Source of the DNA: Onthophagus taurus
Taxonomy: Eukaryota > Arthropoda > Insecta > Coleoptera > Scarabaeidae
NCBI RefSeq assembly: GCF_036711975.1
Contig: NC_091971.1
Coordinates: forward strand, 10,485,501 to 10,549,500
DNA length: 64,000 nt
Direction: 5' to 3'
Under the pieces are notes generated by a model. The model searched no databases. It saw only the letters and a list, made by a program, of their open reading frames with translations, and had not been told where the DNA came from. How positions within the stretch are numbered: position 1 is the first letter of the stretch; the number at the start of each line of letters is the position of its first letter. This document shows, in pieces, positions 45,437 through 57,122 of the stretch. Made by a program: the position numbers and the translations under genes.

Positions 45437-46460
45437 GATTATTAATTAAAGTATCTTCTTTTTAATGCAAAAAACCGTTTTGAAAAATCTCTTTCGGTTC
45501 TTGAGAAATAAATGTTTGAAATAATCGACAATTTTTTCTAATTTTGTAATTTTCGCCGATTAAGTTTTAAAAATTCGTATAAAATCCAGTTCTTGGAATA
45601 TGAGTATGAAAATTTCTCAAAGTGTTAATAAAAGTGTCTTCTTTCCAATGAATCAACCCGTTTTGAAAAGTTGCTTTTAGTTTTTAAGAAAACAATATTT
45701 GAAATTTTGATAAAATTTTCGATGTTGCAATTTTCATCGATAACTTTCAAAATTCTTTATAAATTTCATTTCTTGAAGGATTCTTGTCGAAATATCACCA
45801 ATTATTAATTAAAGTATCCTCTTCTTAATGCAACAAGCCGTTTAGAAAAATCACTTTTAGTTCTTGAGGAATAAATTTTTGAAATAACCCATAATTTTCT
45901 CGAATTTTGTAATTTTCGCCGATTAAGTTTTAAAAATTCGTATAAAATCCAGTTCTTGGAATATGAGTATGAAAATTTCTCAAGGTTTTAATAAAACTGT
46001 TTTATTTCCAATGAACCAACCCGTTTTGAAAAGTAGCTTTTAGTTTTTAAAAAAACAATATTTGAAATTTTGATCAAATTTTCGATGTTGCAATTTTCAT
46101 CAATAATTTTCAAAATTCGCTATAAAATTAATTTCTTGAACGATCCTTGTGGAAATATCACCAATTATTAATTAAAGTGTCCCCTTTTTAATGCAAAAAG
46201 CCTTTTAGAAAAATCGCTTTTAGTTTTTAAGAAATAAATTTTTGAAATGATTGAACATTTTTTCGAATTTTGCAATTTTCGCCGATTAAGTATTAAAAAT
46301 TCGTATAACATCTATTTCTTGGAATATGAGTATGAAATTTTCTCAACGTGTTAATAAGAGTGTCCTCTTTCTAATGAACCAACCCATTTTGAAAAATAAC
46401 TTTTAGTTTTTGGGGAAACAATATTTGAAGTTTTGATCAAATTTTTCATACTGCTACAAT
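45437..46460. repeat. Dimeric ~181-bp satellite array (three A-B dimers)
   Basis: A-type monomers start near 45438, 45801 and 46163 ('attattaattaaagtatc' / 'aatgcaa.aa(a/g)ccgttt'); B-type near 45621, 45983 and 46347 ('ttaataaaagtgtcttcttt' / 'aatgaa.caacccgttttg'). Dimer period 362-363 bp. A and B share the block 'cttttagtttttaagaa' and a 'gcaattttc.(c/t)cgat' block, so they derive from one monomer. No coding. Confidence 0.88.
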
Positions 46461-47660
46461 TGCACTAAGCATAAAAATTACTCATCAAATAACCTGCACA
46501 TCTGATAATCTGAGCTTACTACTACCATTGATTATACTACTCCAGATTGCTAACCATATGTATAAAATCGGCAACTGTATATGTTGGGTTGCATCACGCA
46601 CTGTTTATTCTCAAAAAGAGACGATCAATTAGCCCCGACCTCAAAGGACGTTACCTATATATATATATATACACTGTATCTAAATGACATCAAAGAAATA
46701 GTATCTGAAAAAGTTTTCTTCATCTCTCTCATTATCCGAGGAATAAAATGCTTTCACTTCTTTGCTCAAGGGTTTAATGTTTAAGGGTCGATAGCTAACA
46801 ATTAATACATAAAGTTCATTGGTGTTACTTAGATACAATCGTTACTATTTAAAATTCTCCTTAGAACGAATCTTAAAAACGCACCAAAATGAAGTAGGAC
46901 TAATAAACATTTTACTGAAGGAAATAATAACAATCTTTAAATGTGGAAATGTCTTTTAGTGTATCTTGTTTAGTGATTTGATGGCGTGAATTGGCGCACG
47001 CATCTATTAAAGAAAAAAAAATTAAATGAAATAAAAGTTATGTAAAGCAAACCCTAGGGCCTCCGTGCCTAACCGTGGGATCAACTATTGAAACAAATTA
47101 TGAAAGAAATAAATAAATATAATCTATTTAAATAAATTAAAAAAAAATACAATATTTAAGGCATATATTATATTCGAACATAGACGCTACAATACTAATT
47201 ATTATAAATTATCTTATCGCATATACTCTAATAACGACTACTTACATAAACTAATTTAGGTACTAAAATAAAAATAAAAAATTCTTATTAGCGGTAATGG
47301 TGATCAAAACGAGAATAAATAAAGAAAACTTAGCGTAAATCTAGCTTAAACTATGGGCACAAACGAGAGAAGAATTATGTTTAAGAAATCTGCCAGTTCC
47401 AAGATTCCGGAGGAGACTGATAGCTATTGTCACGGAAAATCCGATATATACCATTGACATGTTTTTCCAATTTAATGTTTGAATTCAATTTATATTATAT
47501 CACAATGTAATTATTGTTAAATTGACGCACTCTATGCTTTTTTTGTAAAATGGAGAAATAAAATATTATTATTAAAATATTAAAAATATTATTCCTTGTG
47601 GAAAATATATTGAATACTTCCATATCTTGAGCTAGTGTACCATATGTACATATGAATAGA
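46461..47660. other. Intergenic
   Basis: AT-rich, includes a short (TA)n run near 46655. No gene or clear mobile element recognised. Confidence 0.35.
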
Positions 47661-47668
47661 ACATTCGT

Positions 47669-49690
47669 GCAAAATAATTTGATATTAAAATAGTATTATT
47701 TAAGTGTTTGCCGAACCTATCCTTTGATATCGACTCCTTCCGCTGACAGAATGAGAGTCATTCGGCTTGGGCATACAGCATATCAATCATATTATTCCAC
47801 GTGGAAAATAACCATGATGCAACTATACCCACTTCATAGGCATGCTGGAGGGTTTGTAAGCCTCGCTAACGACAATGCCTCCATGAAAGTACTACCTCTC
47901 ATTGAGATCAGAGCGTTATGGTTATTTTCCACGTGGAATAATAGGATTGATATATAGTATGCGCAAGCCGAATGACTCTCATTCTATCAGCAGAGGGAGT
48001 CCATACCAAAGGATAGGTTAGGCATACACTTAAATAATACTATTTTAATATCAAATTATTTTGCATGATTATTCTATTTACATATACATATGGAAAACTA
48101 GCAGATTCAGATATTGAAGTGTTCAATATACTTTACACATAATTATTCAGCCAGACGCAAGCTTTCGTTTGAGATATAGAACATTAAAGTCGGTCAAACC
48201 GTTCTTTAGTTATAGCGAATTTAATCAAAATTATTTTTTTTCTAACTAGGGGCCAGACTTCCAGTCGGTAGACACGTGGAGTCATTTAAATGGTAGGTTA
48301 GGCAAACACTTAAATAATAGTATTTAAATATCAAATTATTTTGCACGAATATTTTAGATATACGTATATATGCAATTTTTATTATAATTCCTCGTGGAAA
48401 ATATATTGAATACTTCTATATCTTGAGCCAGTGTACCATATGTACATATAAATAGAAAATTCGTGCAAAATAATTGAATATTAAAATAGTATTATTTAAG
48501 TGTTTGCCGAACCTATCCTTTGATATCGACTCCTTCCGCTGACAGAATGAGAGTCATTCGGCTTGGGCATACAGCATATCAATCCTATTATTCCACGTGG
48601 AAAATAACCATGATGCAACTATACCCACTTCATAGGCATGCTGGAGGGTTTGAAAGCCTCGCTAACGACAATGCCTCCATGAAAGTACTAACTCTCATTG
48701 AGATCAGAGCATCATGGTTATTTTCCACGTGGAATAATAGGATTGATATGTAGTATGCGCAAGCTGAATGACTCTCATTCTATCAGCGGGGGAGTCCATA
48801 TCAAAGGATAGGTTAGGCAAACACTTAAATAATACTATTTTAATATCAAATTATTTTGCATGATTATTCTCTTTACATATACATATGGAAAACTAGCAGC
48901 TTCAGATATGGAAGTGTTCAATATGCTTTACACATAATTATTCAGCCAGACGCAAGCTTTCGTTTGAGATATAGAACATTGAAATCGGTCAAACCGTTCT
49001 TTAGTTATAGCGAATTTAATCAAAATTATTTTTTTTCTAACTAGGGGCCAGACTTCCAGTCGATAGATACGTGGAGTCATTTAAATGGTAGGTTAGGCAA
49101 ACACTTAAATAATAGTATTTTAATATCAAATTATTTTGCACGAATATTTTAGTTATACGTATATATGCAATTTTTAGTATAATTCCTCGTGGAAAATATA
49201 TTGAATACTTCTATATCTTGAACCAGTGTACCATATGTACATATAAATAGAAAATTCGTGCAAAATAATTGAATATTAATATTGTATTATTTAAGTGTTT
49301 GCCGAACCTATCCTTTGATATCGACTCCTTCCGCTGACAGAATGAGAGTCATTCGGCTTGGGCATACAGCATATCAATCCTATTATTCCACGTGGAAAAT
49401 AACCATGATGCAACTATACCCACTTCATAGGCATGCTGGAGGGTTTGTAAGCCTCGCTAACGACAATGCCTCCATGAAAGTACTAACTCTCATTGAGATC
49501 AGAGCATCATGGTTATTTTCCACGTGGAATAATAGGATTGACATGTAGTATGCGCAAGCCGAATGACTCTGATTCTATCAGCGGGGGAGTCCATATCAAA
49601 GGATAGGTTAGGCAAACACTTAAATAATACTATTTTAATATAAAATTATTTTGCATGATTATTCTATGTATATGTATATATGGAAAACTA
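47669..49690. repeat. Tandem ~795-bp repeat with a palindrome in every unit
   Basis: The word 'cctatcctttgatatcgact' recurs at about 47717, 48512 and 49308. In each unit a palindrome of about 400 bp runs from 'gcaaaataatt...ttaagtgtttgccgaacc' through 'ttccacgtggaaaataacca' to its inverse 'tggttattttccacgtggaa' and 'aggataggttaggcaaacac'. A further single arm lies in the spacers (about 48292-48350 and 49086-49143). This looks like a MITE captured into, and amplified as, a satellite. Open frames of 77-88 codons in each unit are by-products of the repeat. Confidence 0.85.
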
Positions 49691-50430
49691 GCAGCTTCAG
49701 ATATGGAAATAGCCAACGTTCCACATTGGAGCACCAGATACCTTCAACAAGAGAGATGACGCCCTGCACATGTCAGCCACTTGGAAAACGTTCCTACACC
49801 GTCCCCGATCCGGAGCAGCCTTCCTGAGGGAGGGGATTTTGGGCAGACCATAGAGTTTGGGGCACCTGCTTGATTTTTCCCGAGGGATTAAGGTTTTCTT
49901 GATCTCGGGGCCTATTGGAGATGCCTCTATTATCGATTTGGTGGTTTTTTCCAGGTAAGTTGTATGGTTTTTTGCTGCTAAAAAAAATTAAATGTCGTAT
50001 AAACGATGAAAATATTTTATTTCGGTGCTATCTTCGAAGATTTCGAACGATTATCGTTCTTCTTCAGGCAGGACTAAGGAACATTCAGATATAACAAAAA
50101 CACAGATAAAAAATATATATAATTACCGTCGGTGTAGGAGCATCGAGAGTGAAGAGAGTATTGTTTCAGAGTATTTCTTCAAAACGATTCCGGTTACGAA
50201 AAATTCAAATGTAAAAAAACTTGAAGAGTAAATTGAAAATCCAAAAAATTAAAATGGCGTTTTTCTATTCATCGTAAATCTCGTTTTTCAAAGTGTTTAA
50301 AAATAAATGTTAAAAATTAACGACAAAACAAATTACCAAACCTGTAGAGAAAGAACCATAATAACTAAATATAAGAAATCAAAAAAGAAAGAAAATTTTT
50401 AAACTTACAATTAACACGTTAAAATTTCCT
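49691..50430. other. Unassigned sequence after the palindromic array
   Basis: 49700-49965 is G+C-richer than its flanks, stays mostly open on + ('RSGAAFLREGILGRP', 'ISGPIGDASIIDLVVFSR') and ends CAG|GTAAGT, as an exon would; I do not recognise it. The stretch 50000-50070 contains an inverted 'cttcgaagatttcgaacgat' pattern near a possible retroelement edge. Confidence 0.3.
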
Positions 50431-50735
50431 TTAAAATTAAATAACTTGAGTCAACATGATGAGGGATGAAATTGGACTGAAGGTCATAAGGAACGTTCGC
50501 CAGATGATTAAGGTGAAAGAGTGAGGGAAAACGAGTGGGAATAAGGACGTCAACATAAAATCTTTCCATACTAAATTAATTCTTCGCATCATTAAAAATC
50601 TGAAACATAAAATTAAAATAGAAAATCGTATTGTTACCATGGGAGATAAAAATGCAGGCCTCGTTGAGTTGGATAAAGAGTCATACATAAAAAAGACATT
50701 AACTTTTTTCAAAGAAAATAACATTTTAAAAATTA
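50430..50735 (+). mobile_element. Penelope-like element fragment
   Basis: The + strand frame 'IENRIVTMGDKNAGLVELDK' then 'ESYIKKTLTFFKENNI' matches the pre-palm segment of Penelope-like reverse transcriptases ('..ADKNAGLVVMDKE.Y..KTL..L.'). Short, no RT catalytic core seen, upstream part decayed. A DIRS- or LINE-derived origin is less likely. Confidence 0.45.
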
Positions 50736-51435
50736 AGAATAATTTTATATTTGTTGGTTTATTTATTTATTTATCTTTATCTCTCTAGCTCGACCTCTAG
50801 CTCTTCCAGGGATGCGTTCTTCTTCCGAAAGGTTTTCCTCTTAGAAGAAACAACATATGCTTGTATAAAGCTAGATCTACACGATACGCTTTTAACCCCT
50901 TATTACTATATTATTTCAAAATATTAATAAAAGATAAAGCTTGTTTACAATTAAAGACCAATAATTTTAGGTTTAATAACTAGTTTTAAATAATAATTAT
51001 AGATATTTAAAGCAAATAAACTAAAATAAACTCCGCCTGCGACGTTAAGCCCGCCTTTACCAACTTTTTCCGTAGAAACTGGTGGAAACAACCTGTCAGT
51101 TATCTCGGTATTTCCCCAAGTACTTAACTTAAAAGCAGATAGAACAACTCTTAAAATTGTTCAAAGTATTGACAAAATTTCTCTAAAAATTAATATTATT
51201 TTTTAATTAAAATAAACTGGTAGAAACAACCGGTTTTTACGGAAAACGTATAATGTTTTCATACAATAAAATTTTATTTATTAATTAAAAAAGAAATATT
51301 AAACAATTTTTATTATTAGTACAAGAAAATATAAAAGGGGGAATATAAATCAAAAATAGTGCTGCCATCTCTTAATCATATCCATTATTATTATAAAATC
51401 CACCAGCGCCCCCATAGCGGACAAATCCAAAAATA
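50736..51435. other. Intergenic
   Basis: Contains 'aataaactccgcct' followed by 'ttaagcccgcctttaccaac' near 51024-51063, which resembles the right terminal region of the Mutator-like element at 909-3625. A solo end or small relative is possible. Otherwise nothing recognised. Confidence 0.3.
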
Positions 51436-51436
51436 A

Positions 51437-53660
51437 GAGTGTCGCCTGGAAATATGTACCGGCAGAATGGACTAAGGTACGGGTATCTTACATACCCAAA
51501 GCGGGCCGTTCGGTCCCTACTCCTAATGCCTTTCGACCCATCAGCCTAACGTCATTTCTGCTGAAAACCCTTGAAAAAGTTCTGGAACGGTATATCCATA
51601 CGGTGCCATTGGTATCTGGTCCACTGAGTCGCCACCAGTATGCTTATCAAGCGGGAAAATCAGCAGAATTGGCTCTACACAACTTAGTTGGTAGAGTATC
51701 CAGGACGCTGCAGGATAAAGAAATCTTGGTTTGTGCGTTTCTGGATATAGAGGGAGCGTTCAACAACGCAATACCACAATCTCTTGAAAGAGCTGCTCTT
51801 GACAGGGGAGTGGAAGCAACTATAGCGGGTTGGATCCGCAATATGCTAGATAGTAGAATAGTTTCTACTTCACTCCACGGTGATACGATACGCTTCAGGC
51901 CGGGAGGTGGCTGCCCGCTGGGAGGGGTGTTATCTCCCCTGCTTTGGTCCCAAACAGGTCAAAGGAACCTGTTTGCCGAGGATATCTAAAGTCCTCCAGG
52001 TGACCCTAGATACCATTTGCGCTTGGTGTAAGGGAGAGAACGTCTCAATAAACCCGCAAAAGACAATTGTTGTGCCCTTCACCAGGAAGCGAAAGTTGGA
52101 TGGACTAATCCGCCCAACTATCCAAGGTGAAGAAATTCCTTTCTCAAAGGAAGTCAAATATCTAGGAGTAATCCTAGACAAAACCCTGTCATGGAATGGA
52201 CATTTGCAGGGAGTTTTGCACAAAGCTAGACTATCCTTGTGGACTTGTCGCAGTCTTTGTGGAAAAAGTTGGGGTCTTACCCCTGAAAGACTGTACTGAC
52301 TCTATGTGACTGTGGTTAGACCTATGATCACATACGGAGCAGCAGCCTGGTATAGGAAAGTCCGACAGACTTCAGCTATCAGTAAACTTTCACGAATTCA
52401 ACGAGTAGCTGGATTGGCAATCTCTGGTGCGATAGGCACAACGCCAACACTAGCAATGGAGGTTCTGCTTGGCCTATCTCCTCTGCATTTGCATATAGAG
52501 AAAGTGGCTAGAACAACCATTTACAGATTTAAGCAATATGCTCAAAACTGTTCCGACATGTCCTACCAATGGGCTGCGGAAGACATTATAAGCACTGATA
52601 CTGTGCTATCAATGCCGTCAGATTTGGCGGTATCACTATCAGTGATTAATGCTCGATACCAGATTGTACTGCCTGAGCGGCAGTCCTGGATCGAAAATGA
52701 AAATTCTCTGGTTCGGGCAGACATTTGCTTGTACACAGATGGATCAAAAACGCCTGAAGGGGTAGGAGCAAGAGTATACTGCCAGACACCTCGAATTAAG
52801 CAAGCCTACAGCCTGGGTACGTACTGTACTGTATTCCAGGCGGAAGTATTTGCTATTGACATGGGTGCTAAAATCCTTCTTGAAAGAGGGGTGAAGAACA
52901 TGACAGTACGAATCTTCTCAGACAGTCAAGCCGCTCTCCAGGCGCTGCAAGCCGTGAAAACGGTGTCGGCTCTGGTTAATGATTGTAAGAGAGCATTAAA
53001 CACACTGAGTTGTGATAACAGAGTCTCTCTGATCTGGGTCCCGGGTCACTCTGGTGTTGCTGGCAATGAAGCGGCAGATAAGCTAGCACGAGATGGCAGC
53101 GCTGAAGCGTTTGTGGGACCGGAACCAGCAGTTGGTGTATCATTTGCGATGGCCAAATATAGGATTGGACTGTGGGCTGAAGAGACTTCGCCTACTGTGG
53201 ACCAGTTCTCCTGGAATGAGACATGCTAAGGTGTTTATTAACATCGCCACTGTCAAACCCGGGAATATTTTAGGACTTGCCCGTAGTAGTATAAAAGTTC
53301 TAATGGGTGTTTTTACTGGGCACTGCCGATTAAAAGCACACCTCAACTTGTTGGGTTTAGCCGACGATGTTGAATGCCGACTATGTGCGGAGGAAGCAGA
53401 GACGGTTGAGCATGTTTTATGCCACTGCCCTGCCGTTAACCGTATCAGATTCTCGATTTTTGGGTCGCAGTTTATCTCCTCAAAAGATCTGAATGACCTT
53501 TCGCCGAGCAAGGTATTAATGTTCGTTAAGAGCATTGGACTGCACGGTGAAATTTGATAATGATATCTATCGGGGTACAGTAGATCCTTAGGGTCGCGGT
53601 GCAAGGGTGGTTGGTCCGCCTACCCGATATGTATTCTATGTAATGTAATGTAATGTAATG
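51437..53660 (+). mobile_element. LINE with RNase H (I/R1/LOA group), 5'-truncated, YADD lost
   Basis: From 'WKYVPAEWTKVRVSYIPKAG' through 'NAFRPISLTSFLLKTLEKVL', 'AYQAGKSAELALHNLV', 'FLDIEGAFNNAI' (palm motif A) and 'GCPLGGVLSPLLW' (motif B) to a deletion that removes the YADD box. The frame resumes at about 51980 with 'GENVSINPQKTIVVPFTRKR'. After one stop at 52298, a 307-codon frame (52306-53229) carries the thumb and RNase H: 'CLYTDGSKTPEGVGARVY', 'FQAEVFAIDMGA', 'IFSDSQAALQAL', 'WVPGHSGVAGNEAADKLARD'. A C-terminal Zn-knuckle-like 'CRLCAEEAETVEHVLCHC' is near 53377. Ends in (TAATG)n. Cannot move itself because motif C is missing. Confidence 0.88.
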
Positions 53661-53938
53661 TTACCAATTTTTACGTAGCGGTTAGCAGTCTGGTATAAAA
53701 TAGTCAATGCTACTACTGAGCTTGGTTAGGAAGTTTTAATAAGTTAATAATAATAATTTCAAACTCATTGTTGAATTATAAAATTAAAAAGAATAAAATT
53801 TAAAACATTATTTAATATGAAACTTTGGATGTGTTTATTCTTAGATAATTTAAGAGCTATTAAACATATTTATTATTTAACTTTATTATATTCACAATAA
53901 CTAACTTAAATAGATTATATTATGATTCATCATAGATT
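53661..53938. other. Spacer between LINE tail and SLC5 3' end
   Basis: Short AT-rich 3' flank of the SLC5 gene on the minus strand. Confidence 0.4.
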
Positions 53939-56900
53939 TTAAACGTTATGTGATTCATTATCGAGATCATTTATATTACTTCTAATCTAAAAAAAAATTC
54001 GATGATTAATAACACGTCTATTTAGTAACAAATTACTTTTAATGAACTTACCTTTGTATCGTAAGCAAAAATAATTTCGTTACTTTTAGGTTCGTTGGGG
54101 TATTCTCTGGGTTTAATCAGTTTCTTATAAAAAGGAGCGATCAACATTGAATCGATATCTCGGGCGTCGTTGAATTTAGTAAAAAAACTCACGATTCCTC
54201 CAATTAAAATACTTATAACGCAACCGATTAAAGTGTACCAAAGGTACGATAATCGGTAAAGCATAAAGATTTCGCTAAAATCATCAACACATTTTTTTCT
54301 ATAAGATTTTTTTTGTGTTATATTACTCAGTATGGATGACATCTGTTGTATTTAAAGATGGATTTAGTCTTAAATTAATTGAGGGATGCAACTTTGGTGT
54401 AAAATGATAAGTGCAACCGTCAGTACTCGTTGGTTTTTCTGGGAAGAACAAATTTCCTGATATTATGGTTGTTTGATACTTTACGATAATCCACGACATT
54501 ATCACCAAGCTTGTTGAACTTCCAATAAAAGCTCCCTAAAATGGTATTATAACAACAAATTTTTTTTATTAAATTAATTAAATAAAAACTTTCGCATTAA
54601 TCCATGGTATTAAGATTCCCATTGTAAATAACGCTAAAGATGGGCCTGCTGCTATTGAATTTATGCTCATTGTTAACTAAAAAAAACTAATTTAGAAAAT
54701 ATTTCATATGGAATAATTAATAGTTAATTTACTTGTAAAACAGCTCCTAATTTTTCAACTACAAAAACTAACCCAACACAAATTATTCCCATTATAATCA
54801 CGGTTCCTTTCATAAGAATATAAGTATGATTTTGAGTTAGCTCTTTCCTAAAAAATGTTTTGTAAACGTCTTCTAAGATAACAGCGGCCATTGAATTTAA
54901 TCCCGTTGATAAGGAGCTTTAACAAAATAGTTATTAATTATTTTAAATAGATTTTTATTTACCTCAAAGCTGCGCTAAAAATTCCAGCAACAAATAATCC
55001 AGGTAAACCCGGAAATTTACCCAACACTTCCATAACCAAAATCGGTAATAATTGATCTTTTTCTTTTGCTAACTAAAAAGGGGTTTAAAAATAAATAAGC
55101 TGATATTTCTTATTAAAATTAATTACCATTGTTGTTAATGGATCACATTGATGATAAGTTGCATAAACCAACATTCCGCAATAAGCACAAAGACAAACAA
55201 CCAAATACATTCCAAAAATGAATAACCATAAAGATCTAAAAACGAAATTCAATAAAAATTAGAATCATTAAATAGATATCTTGAAATACTTGTTTGCAGT
55301 TTTTAATGTGGGTAAAGATAAATATCTTTGTATCATGCTTTGATTAACCGTGCTCGTTTGAAGCATGTAAATAAATCCTCCAATTCCTAACGACCAAATC
55401 GTGTGTCTTGAAAGAGGGTTCGGGTCGAAACTAAAATTTGTATTCAAAATACATTCTTAATCTTAAAAAAATTGATTACTTAGGCCCTTCTATTCTTCCA
55501 CTTTCCAAATTCCTATTCCAAACCACTCCGATACCACCAATATCTAATGTACCTTTTATAGCCACCAAAAGCATAGCTCCAATCATCACTAAAGTTTGTA
55601 TTACATCGGTTAGTACAACCGCTTTTATTCCACCCTTAAAAAAATAAATAAAATTATGAGATAATAAAGATAGTGAAGATAAATAATTTACCAAAGATGT
55701 GTAAAAAATGCAAATTATACAAACAGCTGAGGTTATCCAATGGATGTTGATTCCAGTAACTAAAAGACATTTTTTATATTTACTTTTCATATACAGTTGA
55801 TTCCGTTTATTTGGGACAAATTTCAAAGAGTTTTTTCACCTACTTTACAAGTCGATATCTTCATTGTCTTTAGAGATAGCGAAATATTAAACACATCACT
55901 AGTAAGCTTGACATTCTCTTCATCTAAAATTGTCTATATGATTGATACTGCTTTAGTTTTTTGTTCCTACCAAATAAAAGAGTTGTATTAAGAAAAGCCA
56001 ATCTACCAATTCTATGTGTAGAGTTCTTTATTAGGCCTGTTTTTTGGTCGACGCCGATAAACATTAACCGAAATAAATCCAGATTTAGATAGCTTAAAGT
56101 GCGTTCTTTTCAAATTGATAAAACTTTTTATTAAATTCGATTCCATACCGACTGCACACAGGCTTGAAGTTTGATGATTTTGAGGTGTGTTCGGTACACG
56201 GCGATGTTCTTTATTTTTTCCGCTGTTGATATCATGTCTGACAAAGTCCGGTTTTATATGAAGAAAAGATCAGGCTTTTTAGTGGTGTATTTAATATTTC
56301 ACTATCTCTAAAGACAATTAAGATATCGGCTTGTAAACTAGGTGGTCATATTTTTTGATTGATCGCAATAATTTTAGATGAACAACTTAGTAATGATTAT
56401 TACCTTGATTGAATGCCAAGGCTGGGACATAAATTACAATGGGTAACCAAGTAAACTAAAAGAAAATGAATAAGATAAAGTTAAAGCTAATTAAAAAAAA
56501 TTTAATTTACCAGATTAATCATAAATAACACAGATGCAAGAAGTCTAACTTTGCTATCAAATCTTCGGTGTAAATACTATTTAAAAAAATTAATTTTGAA
56601 TGTAATTTCTTTTAAATTAAATAATATGATAACTCACCTCATAAGTTGATGTAATTTTTAAATTATGAAAAACTGGAAGATAAATGACATGAGTAATAAC
56701 CCCCATTATAATAATTCCGAATCCAATATAAATATATTGTATTCCATAAACATAAATTTCGGTTGGAATTCCCAATAAAGAAATACCACTTATAAAACTT
56801 TAAATTATGGCGAAATTAATTTTAATTATTTATTTATTTTAATTTATTTGGTAACTTACCTTGCTATTAATGACATAGAAATGGGGAAAACTTTCATTTC

Positions 56901-57122
56901 TCTACCACCAACTAAATAATCTTGGGTTGATTTCATTTTTTTAAAAAATCCGTAATAAACACCGACTATGACGCACAAAAACAACATTATAAAGAAAACT
57001 ACGTAATCCGGCCAACCGAATTTTTTCATCGATGAACCAATATCTTCGACGGTCATCCCTAAGACAATTTTTTGGCCTTGATCGGCTGAGGTAATCAAAC
57101 CAACACCAAGAATATCGGCCAT
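53939..57122 (-). CDS. SLC5 sodium-coupled solute transporter (SMCT/SMVT-like)
   Basis: Fourteen exons on minus: 56860-57122, 56638-56797, 56511-56576, 56404-56455, 55692-55759, 55480-55634, 55290-55430, 55127-55235, 54963-55072, 54733-54916, 54590-54676, 54327-54535, 54052-54274, 53939-53986; 624 aa, usual for the family. A plasma-membrane Na+ symporter of the LeuT-like SSF fold. Landmarks: TM1 '[17 protein letters not shown]', '[20 protein letters not shown]' (family signature), '[19 protein letters not shown]', '[19 protein letters not shown]', '[15 protein letters not shown]', '[19 protein letters not shown]' with the Na2-site Ser/Thr run, '[16 protein letters not shown]'. Closest to the insect cluster annotated as sodium-coupled monocarboxylate or multivitamin transporter-like; substrate not predictable. 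Exon 11 uses a weak donor AAA|GTTTTT. Intron 4 contains a MITE; intron 12 is only 52 bp. Confidence 0.9.
55836..56345. mobile_element. MITE in SLC5 intron 4
   Basis: Inverted ends of about 58 bp: left 'acctactttacaagtcgata' + 'tcttcattgtctttagagat', right (inverted) acctagtttacaagccgata + tcttaattgtctttagagat. The interior is noncoding. Confidence 0.75.

Noticed and set aside
47724-49548. 77-88-codon open frames repeated three times (+)
   Set aside because: They lie across the arms of the palindromic repeat; preservation is explained by recent tandem duplication, not coding.
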